Source: Bradyrhizobium diazoefficiens
GTDB taxonomy: Bacteria; Pseudomonadota; Alphaproteobacteria; Rhizobiales; Xanthobacteraceae
Direction: 5' to 3'
Length of the DNA: 64,000 bases
Assembly: GCF_016612535.1 (NCBI RefSeq)
Contig: NZ_JAENXS010000001.1
Coordinates: 1,947,501 to 2,011,500, forward strand
Shown: positions 36,861 to 45,730 of the stretch, in pieces
How the letters are laid out: every line of letters starts with the position of its first letter
Numbering within the stretch: the first letter of the stretch is position 1
The notes under the pieces: model-generated
Databases searched by the model: none
Seen by the model: only the letters and a program-made list of their open reading frames with translations
Told to the model about the DNA's origin: nothing
Translations under genes and position numbers: made by a program

Positions 36861-36978
36861 GTAGGGTGGGTTAGCCGCGCGGATTGCGCAAAGCACAAAC
36901 CGCTCGGCGTAACCCACCACTGTCGAGTGCCGTGGATACAGAAGAGGTGGGTTACGCCTTCGGCTAACCCACCCTACA
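36861..36978. repeat. Palindromic intergenic repeat, family A
   Basis: The arms gtagggtgggttagccg and cggctaacccaccctac enclose nested inversions. It lies between the convergent regR and mmcB genes, eight bases after the regR stop. Confidence 0.9.
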
Positions 36979-36990
36979 AGCTTACGAAAG

Positions 36991-37479
36991 CTACTCCCAA
37001 AACTCCGCGTGCCCTTGCGGATCGACCAGGCGGTTGATCCGCAGCGCCGCCGCCATTCCAAACCGCACCGTCATCTGCTTGCGCGTGGCCGCCGCGATCT
37101 TGTGCTCGGGTGCTTCGCACTGCATGTGCGCGCCATAGGCGTCCGCGATGATCAAGCCAGTGTCTTGCGGAAAGATCTCGCAAGGCAGATCCTGCGTGAA
37201 GGCGAAGAACAGCCGGTCGCAATGGGCGCGGTATTCGTGCCATTTCGGGTCGGCGCGCAGATCCTCCACCGACGATTTGATCTCGACGATCCAGATCTCG
37301 CCACGTTCGTTCAGCGCCACCAGATCGGCGCGACGTCCCGACGGCAGCGGCAATTCACTGATGCAGGAAAACCCGAGCGAACGCAGCAGCCGCGCCGTGC
37401 CGCGCGCAATCGCGAGCGCCGTCTCGGATTGTCGACGGTCGGGTGGCGGCACGAGGGTGATGCGGGCGGTGCTGTCCAT
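36991..37479 (-). CDS. mmcB: MmcB family DNA repair protein (PD-(D/E)XK nuclease-like)
   Basis: This 162-residue protein matches MmcB, an alphaproteobacterial mitomycin-response gene. The nuclease-like core is visible as D52 (RADLVALN) and E66-x-K68 (IVEIKSS). The C-terminal half holds a conserved CDRLFFAFTQDLPCEIFPQDTGLIIAD, here described in parts: CDRLFFAF then GLIIADAYGA. The ATG at 37479 has only a weak ribosome site. Its exact enzymatic activity is not known. Confidence 0.85.
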   Translation of the reverse strand: MDSTARITLVPPPDRRQSETALAIARGTARLLRSLGFSCISELPLPSGRRADLVALNERGEIWIVEIKSSVEDLRADPKWHEYRAHCDRLFFAFTQDLPCEIFPQDTGLIIADAYGAHMQCEAPEHKIAAATRKQMTVRFGMAAALRINRLVDPQGHAEFWE

Positions 37480-37508
37480 GGGGAGAGCTTAGCCGATTCC
37501 ATTCTCGA

Positions 37509-37658
37509 TGTCGTCCCGGCCTAGTGCGCAATTGCGCACGGGGGGCCGGGGCCCATAACCACAGAGAGTAGTTTGGCGAAGATTCGTCGTTCGGTGCTCT
37601 TACTGACCGCAATTGATAGATCACGCGGTATGGATCCCGGCCTTCGCCGGGACGACAG
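37509..37658. repeat. Long palindromic repeat, family B, upstream copy beside treS-like gene
   Basis: The arms tgtcgtcccggc and gccgggacgaca enclose about 125 bases. The interior shares gatagatcacgcggtatgg and ttggcgaag with the copy at 39473, in the same orientation. It lies between the divergent mmcB and GH13 genes. Confidence 0.85.
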
Positions 37659-37745
37659 CAAGGGGGAGGAGCGCGGAACCTCCCCCTCCCCTCGCACTTA
37701 TCACGCAGCCGCCGCACCTCGGCGGGAGCATGAGGCTGCCCCGGC

Positions 37746-39443
37746 ATGATCGAAGATCTCTGGTACAAGAACGCCATCATCTATTGCCTCTCCGTCGGCA
37801 CCTATATGGATGCCAACGGCGACGGCGTCGGCGACTTCAAGGGCCTATTGCGCCGGCTCGATTATCTGCATGGTCTCGGCATCACCACGATCTGGCTGAT
37901 GCCGTTCCAGACCTCGCCAGGGCGTGACGACGGCTACGACATCGCCGATTACTACAGCGTCGATTCCCGCTACGGCACGCTCGGCGACTTCGTCGAATTC
38001 ACCCATGGCTGCGAGCAGCGCGGCATCCGAATCATTATCGACCTCGTCGTCAACCACACCTCCGATCAGCACCACTGGTTCAAAGAGGCGCGGCGCGACA
38101 AGAGTTCGCCCTATCGCGACTGGTATGTGTGGTCAGACAAGAAGCCGGCCAACGCCAACAAGGGCATGGTGTTTCCCGGCGTGCAGAAATCGACCTGGAC
38201 CCGCGACAAGGAAGCGGGTGCCTGGTACTTCCATCGCTTCTACGATTTCCAGCCCGACCTCAACACCTCGAACCCGGATGTGCAGGCGGAGATTTTAAAG
38301 ATCATGGGCTTCTGGATCCAGCTCGGCGTCTCCGGCTTTCGCATGGACGCCGTGCCCTTCGTGATCGCCACCAAGGGGGCGAAGGTGAAGACGCCGGTCG
38401 AGCAATACAGCATGCTGCGCGACTTCCGTGAATTCCTGCAATGGCGGGAGGGCGACGCCATCATCCTGGCCGAGGCCAATGTGCTGCCGAACAGCGACAT
38501 GGAGTATTTCGGCCGCGATGCCGACCGCATGCACATGATGTTCAACTTCCACGTCAACCAGCATTTGTTCTATGCGCTGGCCTCCAGCGATTCGCGCCCG
38601 CTGGCGAAGGCATTGAAGGACACCAAGCCACGTCCGGCCTCCGCGCAATGGGGCCTGTTCCTGCGCAATCACGACGAGCTCGATCTCGGGCGGCTGACCA
38701 AGGCGCAGCGCGAGGCCGTGTTCAGAGCGTTCGGTCCCGACAAGAACATGCAGCTCTACGACCGCGGCATCCGCCGCCGGCTTGCACCGATGCTCGGCGG
38801 CGATCGGAGGCGGCTCGAGCTCGCCTACAGCCTGATGTGCACGCTGCCGGGAACGCCCGTGATCCGCTATGGCGACGAGATCGCGATGGGCGACGATCTC
38901 TCGCTGCCGGAACGCAACTGTGCGCGCACGCCGATGCAATGGTCGACCGAACCGAAGGGCGGCTTCACCAAGAGCGACAGGCCCGCCATCCCCGTGATCG
39001 ACAAAGGCCCTTACGGCTACGAGCATGTCAATGTCGCCAAGCAGCGGCGCGATCCCAACTCCATGCTGAACTGGACCGAGCGCATCGTCCGCATGCGCAA
39101 GGAGGTGCCGGAGATCGGCTGGGGCGATTTTGCCATCATTTCGACGCGCGATCCCGCCGTCTTGATCATGCGCTACGACTGGCGCAACAACTCCGTGCTG
39201 TTCGTGCACAATCTCGATGAGAAGCCGCGCGAGACGGCGTTCTCGACGGGGCTGCCGGGCGATGCCGGCAAGCACCTGATCAATCTGCTCGCGGAAGACC
39301 ACAGCCACGCCGACAAGCGCGGCCAGCACCGCGTCGTGCTGGAGCCTTACGGCTATCGCTGGTACCGGGTCGGCGGCCTGGATTACCTTTTGAAGCGGAG
39401 CGATATCGACGGCGATACCGCGGGCAACAAGCATCCGGGGTAG
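37746..39443 (+). CDS. GH13 trehalose synthase-like / alpha-amylase family protein
   Basis: This 565-residue GH13 enzyme opens with WYKNAIIYCLSVGTYMDANGDGVGD, as in trehalose synthase (TreS, maltose alpha-D-glucosyltransferase). Catalytic residues are Asp201 (GFRMDAVP), Glu243 (LAEANVLP) and an Asp near 312 (LRNHDELD). TreS interconverts maltose and trehalose. It lacks a fused maltokinase domain and is shorter than some TreS, so another alpha-glucosyl activity is possible. It is convergent with the alpha-glucosidase gene, and matching repeats flank it. The ATG at 37746 follows a weak site. Confidence 0.82.
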   Translation: MIEDLWYKNAIIYCLSVGTYMDANGDGVGDFKGLLRRLDYLHGLGITTIWLMPFQTSPGRDDGYDIADYYSVDSRYGTLGDFVEFTHGCEQRGIRIIIDLVVNHTSDQHHWFKEARRDKSSPYRDWYVWSDKKPANANKGMVFPGVQKSTWTRDKEAGAWYFHRFYDFQPDLNTSNPDVQAEILKIMGFWIQLGVSGFRMDAVPFVIATKGAKVKTPVEQYSMLRDFREFLQWREGDAIILAEANVLPNSDMEYFGRDADRMHMMFNFHVNQHLFYALASSDSRPLAKALKDTKPRPASAQWGLFLRNHDELDLGRLTKAQREAVFRAFGPDKNMQLYDRGIRRRLAPMLGGDRRRLELAYSLMCTLPGTPVIRYGDEIAMGDDLSLPERNCARTPMQWSTEPKGGFTKSDRPAIPVIDKGPYGYEHVNVAKQRRDPNSMLNWTERIVRMRKEVPEIGWGDFAIISTRDPAVLIMRYDWRNNSVLFVHNLDEKPRETAFSTGLPGDAGKHLINLLAEDHSHADKRGQHRVVLEPYGYRWYRVGGLDYLLKRSDIDGDTAGNKHPG

Positions 39444-39472
39444 CTCTCCGGATAGCTGCATCCACACACACC

Positions 39473-39603
39473 GCTGTCGTCCCGGCGAAGGCCGGGACCC
39501 ATAACCCAGGGAGTGGTTTGGCGAAGACCCGCCGTTCGGTACACCTACCAACCGCAATCGATAGATCACGCGGTATGGGTCCCGGCCTTCGCCGGGACGA
39601 CAG
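39473..39603. repeat. Long palindromic repeat, family B, downstream copy beside treS-like gene
   Basis: The arms gctgtcgtcccggcgaaggc and gccttcgccgggacgacagc enclose the same interior as the copy at 37509. It lies between two convergent GH13 genes, and its last base touches the stop codon of the alpha-glucosidase gene. Confidence 0.88.
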
Positions 39604-41205
39604 CTAAGATGGCGGCACCACCACCACGCCCTCATTCCCCCGCAAATCCAGCACGCCCTCGAGCTGCTCACCCTCGCGATCCAAAAATGTCGACAGCAAA
39701 ATCTCGCTGCCGAACCTGATCGCGCTGGTGGTCACCGCAATTGGCTCGGGGCCGAGATTGAGCACCACGATCACACTCCTGCCCTCGGCCTCGCGGCGAT
39801 AGATCAGGAGATCGCCTTGCGCGGCGATCGGGTGATAGTCGCCCGTCACCAGCGGCCGGCAGGTTTTTCGCAAGGCAATCAGCCGCCTGTAGAGACTGAG
39901 GATCGAGCGGGTATCGGCGTCGAGATTGACGACGTTCTCGCGGTTGTGATCGTCCGGCAGCGGCAGCCACGGCCTGACCTCCGAGAAGCCGGCGAAATTC
40001 GACGAGTCCCATTGCATCGGCGTGCGGCAACCATCGCGCCCCACCCCGATGCCGGGGACGTTCTTCTCGAAGGGATCGCGGACATCCTCGGGCGCGATCG
40101 CGAGCTGATGCATGCCGATCTCGTCACCATAGTACAGCGTCGGCGTACCGCGCAGCGTCAGCAGCAGCATGGCGGCGATTCGGGCCTGTTCGGGTCCGAC
40201 GCGGCTGGCGACGCGCGGACGATCGTGATTGCCGAGCACCCAGTTCGGCCAGGCGCCTTTCGGCAGCGCCTTCTCATAGTCGTCGATGATTGTCTCGATC
40301 GAGCGCGCGCTCCAGAAGGTCGAGAGCAGCGCGAAGTTGAACGGCATCTGCGCACCGGTGAGATCATTGCCGTAATAGGCCATGAGCCGGTGCAGCGGCA
40401 GATAGACCTCGCCGATCAGCACGCGTGCACCAAAGCCATCGGTGACGCGCCGCATCTCGGCGATGACGTCGTGCACCTCCGCCTGATCGGTGGAGTACTG
40501 CGTCATGATCTTCTCGTTCGGCGGCCGTCCCTCCACGTAATGCGGGTTGGGCGGGTTATCGCGAAACTCGGCATCCTTGATCAGGTGCCAGATCACGTCG
40601 ACGCGAAAACCGTCGACGCCTTTCTCCAGCCAGAATCGCATCACGTCGTAGATCGCGGCGCGGACCTCCGGGTTGCGCCAATTGAGGTCGGGCTGTTGGG
40701 CGAGGAAAGCGTGGTAGTAATATTGACCTGTCGCCGCGTCGAACCGCCACGCGCTGCCGCCGAACTCGGACAGCCAGTTGTTCGGCACGCCGCCATCGGG
40801 CGCCGGATCACGCCAGATGTACCAGTCGCGCCTGGGATTGTCGCGCGCGGATCGGCTCTCGACGAACCAGGGATGTTGGTCGGAGGTGTGGTTCGGAACG
40901 AGGTCGAGGATCAGCTTGAGGCCGTCCTCATGCGCGGCCGCGAGCAGCGCATCGAAATCCGCCATCGTGCCGAACAGCGGATCGATGCCGGTATAGTCGC
41001 AGATGTCGTAGCCGAAATCGGCCATCGGCGAGGGGAAGATCGGCGACAGCCAGATCGCGTCGACGCCGAGCGATTTGACATAAGGCAGCCGCCGCAAAAT
41101 GCCGGCGAGGTCGCCGACGCCGTCGCCGTCACTGTCCTGAAAGGAGCGCGGATAGATCTGATAGAAGATGCCGTCGCGCCACCAGTTCTCGTCGCCCTGA
41201 GCCAT
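39604..41205 (-). CDS. GH13 alpha-glucosidase
   Basis: This 533-residue enzyme begins WWRDGIFYQIYPRSFQDSDG, the typical opening of GH13 alpha-glucosidases and oligo-1,6-glucosidases. The catalytic triad is D203 (GFRVDVIW), E266 (LIGEVYLP) and D328 (LGNHDRPR). There is no signal peptide, so it is cytoplasmic. It would release glucose from maltose, trehalose-related sugars or short oligosaccharides. The ATG at 41205 gives a normal N-terminus; the open frame continues to 41616 but covers the start of the next gene. Together with the convergent GH13 gene it suggests maltose/trehalose metabolism. Confidence 0.9.
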   Translation of the reverse strand: MAQGDENWWRDGIFYQIYPRSFQDSDGDGVGDLAGILRRLPYVKSLGVDAIWLSPIFPSPMADFGYDICDYTGIDPLFGTMADFDALLAAAHEDGLKLILDLVPNHTSDQHPWFVESRSARDNPRRDWYIWRDPAPDGGVPNNWLSEFGGSAWRFDAATGQYYYHAFLAQQPDLNWRNPEVRAAIYDVMRFWLEKGVDGFRVDVIWHLIKDAEFRDNPPNPHYVEGRPPNEKIMTQYSTDQAEVHDVIAEMRRVTDGFGARVLIGEVYLPLHRLMAYYGNDLTGAQMPFNFALLSTFWSARSIETIIDDYEKALPKGAWPNWVLGNHDRPRVASRVGPEQARIAAMLLLTLRGTPTLYYGDEIGMHQLAIAPEDVRDPFEKNVPGIGVGRDGCRTPMQWDSSNFAGFSEVRPWLPLPDDHNRENVVNLDADTRSILSLYRRLIALRKTCRPLVTGDYHPIAAQGDLLIYRREAEGRSVIVVLNLGPEPIAVTTSAIRFGSEILLSTFLDREGEQLEGVLDLRGNEGVVVVPPS

Positions 41206-41391
41206 GTCGGAAGCCCACCCTGGAATAAGCCTTGTTGGAATAAGCCTTGCGCGAGAGAACGCGGAAGCAACGCTCCGGTTCAAACCAGCAAGCGAATTGG
41301 GACGGCTATGTGACGGTCGGGGCGGCTGTTCCGCAGGTCCCAGCACGACTATTTTGCTTGGCGGCGCATCGAAAATCGGCATTGTGAGGCC

Positions 41392-42072
41392 ATGACCGAG
41401 CAAAATGACACCCAAGAGTCCCAGCAGGCCAAAGCCGGCGCGATCATCGTTCCCGTGACGCTGTTCGAACAGAACTGCACCATCATCTGGGACGAGCCCA
41501 GCAAGCGGGCGGTCGTGATCGACCCCGGCGGGGACGTGCCGAAGATTTTGGAAGCAATCAAGCAGGCCGGCGTCACCGTCGAGAAGATCTGGCTGACCCA
41601 CGGTCATATCGACCATGTCGGCGGCGCGGCCGAATTGCGCGACGCACTAAAGGTGCCGATCGAGGGCCCGCATGTCGCCGACAAATATCTGCTCGACAAC
41701 GTGGTCGAGAGCGGTGCGCGCTTCGGCATGACCGGCGTGCGCAATTTCGAGCCCGACCGCTGGCTCGACGAGGGCGACACGGTGTCGATCGGCGGCTTGC
41801 AGTTCGACATTCTGCACTGCCCCGGTCACTCGCCCGGCAGCGTGGTGTTCTTCAACAAGGATTTGCGCTTCGCCCATGTCGGCGACGTCTTGTTCGCGGG
41901 TTCGGTGGGCCGCACTGATTTGCCCGGCGGCAGTCATGCGACGCTGATCTCCTCGATCAAGACCAAGCTCTTGCCGCTCGGCGACGATGTCGGCTTCATC
42001 TGCGGCCACGGCGCCGGCTCCAGCATCGGCCAGGAGCGGATGACCAATCCGTTCGTCACCGGCGAGATGTAG
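41392..42072 (+). CDS. MBL-fold metallo-hydrolase, glyoxalase II-like
   Basis: This 226-residue metallo-beta-lactamase-fold hydrolase has the metal motif H70-x-H72-x-D74-H75 (LTHGHIDHVGG), a further His in LHCPGHSPGS and FAHVGDVLF with the bridging Asp. The layout resembles YcbL/GloB-type thioester hydrolases. The substrate is unknown. The ATG at 41392 has a poor ribosome site. The gene ends 6 bases from the convergent hxlR-type gene. Confidence 0.85.
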   Translation: MTEQNDTQESQQAKAGAIIVPVTLFEQNCTIIWDEPSKRAVVIDPGGDVPKILEAIKQAGVTVEKIWLTHGHIDHVGGAAELRDALKVPIEGPHVADKYLLDNVVESGARFGMTGVRNFEPDRWLDEGDTVSIGGLQFDILHCPGHSPGSVVFFNKDLRFAHVGDVLFAGSVGRTDLPGGSHATLISSIKTKLLPLGDDVGFICGHGAGSSIGQERMTNPFVTGEM

Positions 42073-42078
42073 CGCGGA

Positions 42079-42447
42079 TTATTCGGCGGCGTCCGCCAAC
42101 GCCGCCGGCTCGGCGAGATTGCGGTCGCCCCATTCGCGGATGGCCGCGACGACTGGCACGAAGCTCTTACCCTTCCGCGTCAGGCGGTACTCGACCTTCG
42201 GCGGCACCTCGCCAAAATCCTTGCGGTCGATCAGGCCGCTCGCTGTCAGCGCCTTCAACTCACGGCTGAGCACGCGCGGCGTGATCTCCGTGCTGCCTTC
42301 CACGCCGCGCAACAGACCGCTGCGGATCTCGCCATAGCGGCGCGGCCCGTCCTTGAGATCCCAGACGATACGCAGCTTGTACTTGCCGCTGATCATTTTT
42401 TGAAAGGCCGCGACCGGACAGGTACGTGCGTGAGTTGCCTTTGCCAT
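42079..42447 (-). CDS. HxlR-family transcriptional regulator
   Basis: This 122-residue winged-helix regulator shows the HxlR pattern: Cys10 in HARTCPVAAF, then GKYKLRIVWDLKDGPRRYGEI, the recognition helix around TPRVLSRELKALTASGLI, and a wing at PPKVEYRLTRKGKSF. The single N-terminal Cys is often redox- or aldehyde-sensitive in this family. The ATG at 42447 has a strong ggagga site. It is divergent from a small monooxygenase-like gene, its most likely target. Confidence 0.9.
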   Translation of the reverse strand: MAKATHARTCPVAAFQKMISGKYKLRIVWDLKDGPRRYGEIRSGLLRGVEGSTEITPRVLSRELKALTASGLIDRKDFGEVPPKVEYRLTRKGKSFVPVVAAIREWGDRNLAEPAALADAAE

Positions 42448-42491
42448 ATCGTCTCCTCCGTGGAGAGGAGGATACGAGCGGCTCCAAGAAA

Positions 42492-42518
42492 GTCCATACT
42501 ATCAATTTTGTCCGTACT
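42492..42518. promoter_or_regulatory. Predicted HxlR operator in the divergent promoter region
   Basis: gtccatact (42492-42500) and gtccgtact (42510-42518) are direct repeats with an 18-bp period around an AT-rich centre. They lie 45 bases from the hxlR start and 55 bases from the divergent gene. Sites with an AGTAnGGAC core recur in HxlR-type promoters. Confidence 0.5.
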
Positions 42519-42573
42519 TGCAGGATCGCTCCCAAGGCGCAGATGATGGTGCTCAGCGAATAGGGAGCGTCAC

Positions 42574-42879
42574 ATGAAGCACTTCATGATCAAGTACGAA
42601 TTCAGGAACGGCACGACGGAAGCCTGGCACCAGGAGATCGGCCGCTTCATCAAGGCAATCGACAGCGATCCGGAGCTGAAAGGCCGGCTCAGCTACCGCG
42701 TCCTGAAGAACCGCGACCACGGCCACTACTTCCATCTCGCCAGCGTCGCGGACGATGCCGTGCAGAAAACGCTGCAATCGCGCGACTTCTTCAAGCACTA
42801 CACGGAGATGACGCGGAAGGTTGCCGCCGGCGGCGAGGTCACGGTGACCCCGATCGAGATGATCGATCAGACGACCTGA
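42574..42879 (+). CDS. Small ABM-like dimeric alpha/beta-barrel protein
   Basis: This 101-residue protein looks like the antibiotic biosynthesis monooxygenase fold: a first strand KHFMIKYEF, a helix with TEAWHQEIGRFIKAIDSD, and a closing strand GGEVTVTPIEMID. The family includes heme and quinone monooxygenases and many unknowns. The ATG at 42574 has agggag upstream. It is divergent from hxlR and ends 1 base before the convergent esterase gene. Control by HxlR is inferred from the layout. Confidence 0.65.
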   Translation: MKHFMIKYEFRNGTTEAWHQEIGRFIKAIDSDPELKGRLSYRVLKNRDHGHYFHLASVADDAVQKTLQSRDFFKHYTEMTRKVAAGGEVTVTPIEMIDQTT

Positions 42880-42880
42880 A

Positions 42881-44068
42881 CTACTTCATCAATCCCGCGG
42901 CGGTGAGCGCACGCGTGATGATCTGGCCGAGATCGAAGCCGCGGGCCTGCTCGCGCTTCCGCTCGGCCGGCTCTTCGGCAATCGCTGCGCGGATCGAGCG
43001 GGCGAGATGCGGTGCGGGTGAGCGCGCTGGCGCGGGCTTTGCCGGGGCTGCGGGCTTTGCTTCCGCCTTCTTCTTCGAAGCGTCCGGAATCCATCCGGTG
43101 AGGCCGAAGAACTTTGCGATGTGGTAGGACGAGGAGATGCCGGCCTCGATCAGGAACGCGCCTTCGACGCCGTAGCGCTGGTCGTTGTCGGCAAGACCGA
43201 GCGGCGTGCCGTGCGCCATGCCGGTGATGGCGTAGGACTCGACCAGCGTCTCGCCGTCCTTGTTCCACCAGGCCTGGCGCGGATAGCCGTCGACATTGGT
43301 CTCGGCCATCGGCGCCGCCGGCAGCTCGTGCAGGTCGAGCCACTGCTTGACGATCTCGTTGGCATTGCCGGGATTGACGGTGCGGTCGACGCTGCCGTGC
43401 CACACTGAGATCTTCGGCCAGGGCCCGCGATGATTCGAGGCGCGCCGCACGAAATCGCCGAGCTCGCGCTCGGGGCGCGCGGGCGAATGAAACATGCCGT
43501 CCAACGCCTCACGCAAATTCGACGCAATGCCGTAAGGCAAGCCGGCGATGACCGCGCCGGCCGCGAAGACTTCCGGATAGGTCGCAAGCATCACCGAGGT
43601 CATGCCGCCGCCGGCGGAGAGGCCGGTGATGAAGACGCGCCTGGGATCGATGCGGTGCGTGTCGACCATATGCGCGATCATCTCGCGAATCGAACGTGCC
43701 TCGCCGGAATCGCGCGCGGTGTCCTCCGGATTGAACCAGTTGAAGCAGGTGTTGCCGTTGTTGATGCGCTGCTGCTCGGGCATCACCAGCACAAAGCCGT
43801 AGTGACGCGCCAGCGTCGACCAGCCCGCACCGAGATCGTAGGCCGCAGCTGTCTGGCCGCAGCCATGCAGCACGACGACGAGCGCGCGCGGCTTCTGCAA
43901 TTGCGCCGGCACGAACGCGTACATGCGCAACGCGCCGGGATTGTCGCCGAAGCCGGTGACCTCCTCCAGCGGACTGGAGACATCAGCGCTCGCACCAAAG
44001 TCAGGCAAGCGCAGACCGTCCAGCCTTGGTAGGCGTCTCAAGAGGTCGACATTACGGGCTAATGACAC
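42881..44068 (-). CDS. PHB depolymerase-family esterase (LpqC type)
   Basis: This 395-residue alpha/beta hydrolase has the oxyanion segment VVVLHGCGQTAAAYD, the lipase box GLSAGG with Ser151, an Asp in HGSVDRTVNP and a C-terminal His in GMAHGTPLG. Cys70 and Cys108 could form the disulfide typical of this group. The last 70 residues are a Lys/Ala/Pro-rich linker and a short helix. No classical signal peptide is visible, so export is unclear. GTG at 44068 is chosen, because caggaaatt precedes it and the protein then starts MSLARN; a TTG at 44095 is the alternative. Confidence 0.82.
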   Translation of the reverse strand: MSLARNVDLLRRLPRLDGLRLPDFGASADVSSPLEEVTGFGDNPGALRMYAFVPAQLQKPRALVVVLHGCGQTAAAYDLGAGWSTLARHYGFVLVMPEQQRINNGNTCFNWFNPEDTARDSGEARSIREMIAHMVDTHRIDPRRVFITGLSAGGGMTSVMLATYPEVFAAGAVIAGLPYGIASNLREALDGMFHSPARPERELGDFVRRASNHRGPWPKISVWHGSVDRTVNPGNANEIVKQWLDLHELPAAPMAETNVDGYPRQAWWNKDGETLVESYAITGMAHGTPLGLADNDQRYGVEGAFLIEAGISSSYHIAKFFGLTGWIPDASKKKAEAKPAAPAKPAPARSPAPHLARSIRAAIAEEPAERKREQARGFDLGQIITRALTAAGLMK

Positions 44069-44219
44069 GGCAATTTCCTGGTGGGCGGCTTTCAACGTTT
44101 ACCCAGACCAGATAGTTGCTGCAGTGCAAAATGAAAAGACCGTGTGCTGTCGATCCCTCCGCAATCGCGCAGAATCCCGCAGGAATCTGCGAGAATCCGC
44201 AAATATTAACCGCAATGCC

Positions 44220-45632
44220 TCAACTTCGTGCAGCGGCGCGGCGCATCCACGTCAGGAATGCGGCGCTGATCATGATTAATGTCACAAACAGCGCGAGCGA
44301 GATGAAGAAACCTGCGCGCGCTGATTGCAGTGCTTCAACCGCGAAGAACACCGCGCCGATTGCGGCCACTCCGGCCGCATTTCCGATCTGCGCGGTGGTG
44401 CCGTACATGCCGGAGGCCGAGCCTGCGGCGGCAGGCCTGACGGTCGAGAGCACCGCGCCGGACAGCGGTGCCATCACCATCCCCTGGCCGTAGCCGAAGA
44501 CGAGCAGGATCAGCGCAAGCGCGATCGGTGTCGGCGCGTCGCTGCATCCTGCAACAAGCGCGAGCGCGGCGAGACCTGCGATCTGGAGCGCGCAGCCTTC
44601 GATCAACACTTTGGTGCCACGATGTCGTGCCCGCGCGCCGCTGTGGCGTGACGCCACGACGAAGGCAAGCGCGAGCGGAACGAAGACCAGGCTGGCGGCG
44701 AGCGGCGGAATCTTCAGGCCACGCTGCATGAACAGCGTCATCACCAGATAGAACGAGAGATTGGCAACGAAGAAAAAGAAGGCGGCGCCGAGCCCGCGCA
44801 GGAAGGCGGCATCCACCAGCAGTGTGAGATCGATCAGCGGCATGCCGCCGCCACGCGCAATGGCATGCTCGAGCTTTGGGAATCCCGCGAGAATCACGCC
44901 GCCGCCTATCATCACGGCCCACAGCCACGGCGCCCAACCGACGTCATGGCCGAACAGCAACGGCCCGATCAGGCACAGCAATCCCGCGAACAGCACGACG
45001 CTGCCCTTGATGTCGAGTTTTGTTCCGGCTCGGCGCGGCACTGACGGCATGATGCGCCAGGCGCCAGCGGCGATGAGGAGGCCGCAGGGCACGTTGACGA
45101 AAAACACCGAACGCCAACCGGTGCCGGCGAGATCGAGCGTCACCAACAGCCCGCCGAGCAGGAAGCCAGCGGCACCCGCAAGCCCGAGCACGACGCCATA
45201 GATGGCGAAGGCGCGGCTGCGCGTTTTGTCGGTGAAGAGCAGATGCAGCGTCGCCAGCACCTGCGGCACCATCAGCGCCGCGGTGGCGCCCTGCGCCAGC
45301 CGGGCGATGATCAACTCGAAGCCGGATTGTGCCAGGCCGCACCACAGCGATGTCACCGTGAAGCCGAGCACACCGGCCAGAAAGACGTTCTTAGTGCCAT
45401 AGATATCGCCGAGGCGGCCGCCGGTGACGACCAGGGTTGCATAGGCGATCAGATAGATCGCGATCACGGATTCGACCTGCGCCGGCGACGCATGCAGGTC
45501 GATCGCGATAGTCGGGATGGCGACGTTCACGATGAAGGCGTCGACGCCGAACATGAACTGCGCGGCGACGACGATCGCGAGCACCCGCCAGCGGCGGGTC
45601 GAATCGATTGGCTTTGTGACGGTTTGATGCAT
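44220..45632 (-). CDS. DHA2-family MFS transporter
   Basis: This 470-residue membrane protein has about 14 hydrophobic segments. The helix 1 motif is GVDAFIVNVAIPTIA, and GGRLGDIYGTKN is the loop 2-3 motif. This places it in the DHA2 (QacA-like) drug exporter group, but it has no adaptor gene next to it. The ATG at 45632 is used. It is divergent from the sthA remnant. The 150-base gap downstream holds only short direct and inverted gcagaatc/gattc motifs. Confidence 0.87.
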   Translation of the reverse strand: MHQTVTKPIDSTRRWRVLAIVVAAQFMFGVDAFIVNVAIPTIAIDLHASPAQVESVIAIYLIAYATLVVTGGRLGDIYGTKNVFLAGVLGFTVTSLWCGLAQSGFELIIARLAQGATAALMVPQVLATLHLLFTDKTRSRAFAIYGVVLGLAGAAGFLLGGLLVTLDLAGTGWRSVFFVNVPCGLLIAAGAWRIMPSVPRRAGTKLDIKGSVVLFAGLLCLIGPLLFGHDVGWAPWLWAVMIGGGVILAGFPKLEHAIARGGGMPLIDLTLLVDAAFLRGLGAAFFFFVANLSFYLVMTLFMQRGLKIPPLAASLVFVPLALAFVVASRHSGARARHRGTKVLIEGCALQIAGLAALALVAGCSDAPTPIALALILLVFGYGQGMVMAPLSGAVLSTVRPAAAGSASGMYGTTAQIGNAAGVAAIGAVFFAVEALQSARAGFFISLALFVTLIMISAAFLTWMRRAAARS

Positions 45633-45730
45633 TGGCGCACGAGCCTTCCGGGATTTATTTGCGACTGATGCTCGCAGATCGGCGTCATCCCTGCGATTAC
45701 CTCCGAGGTAGGCCTTGCCGCATTGGCCTC

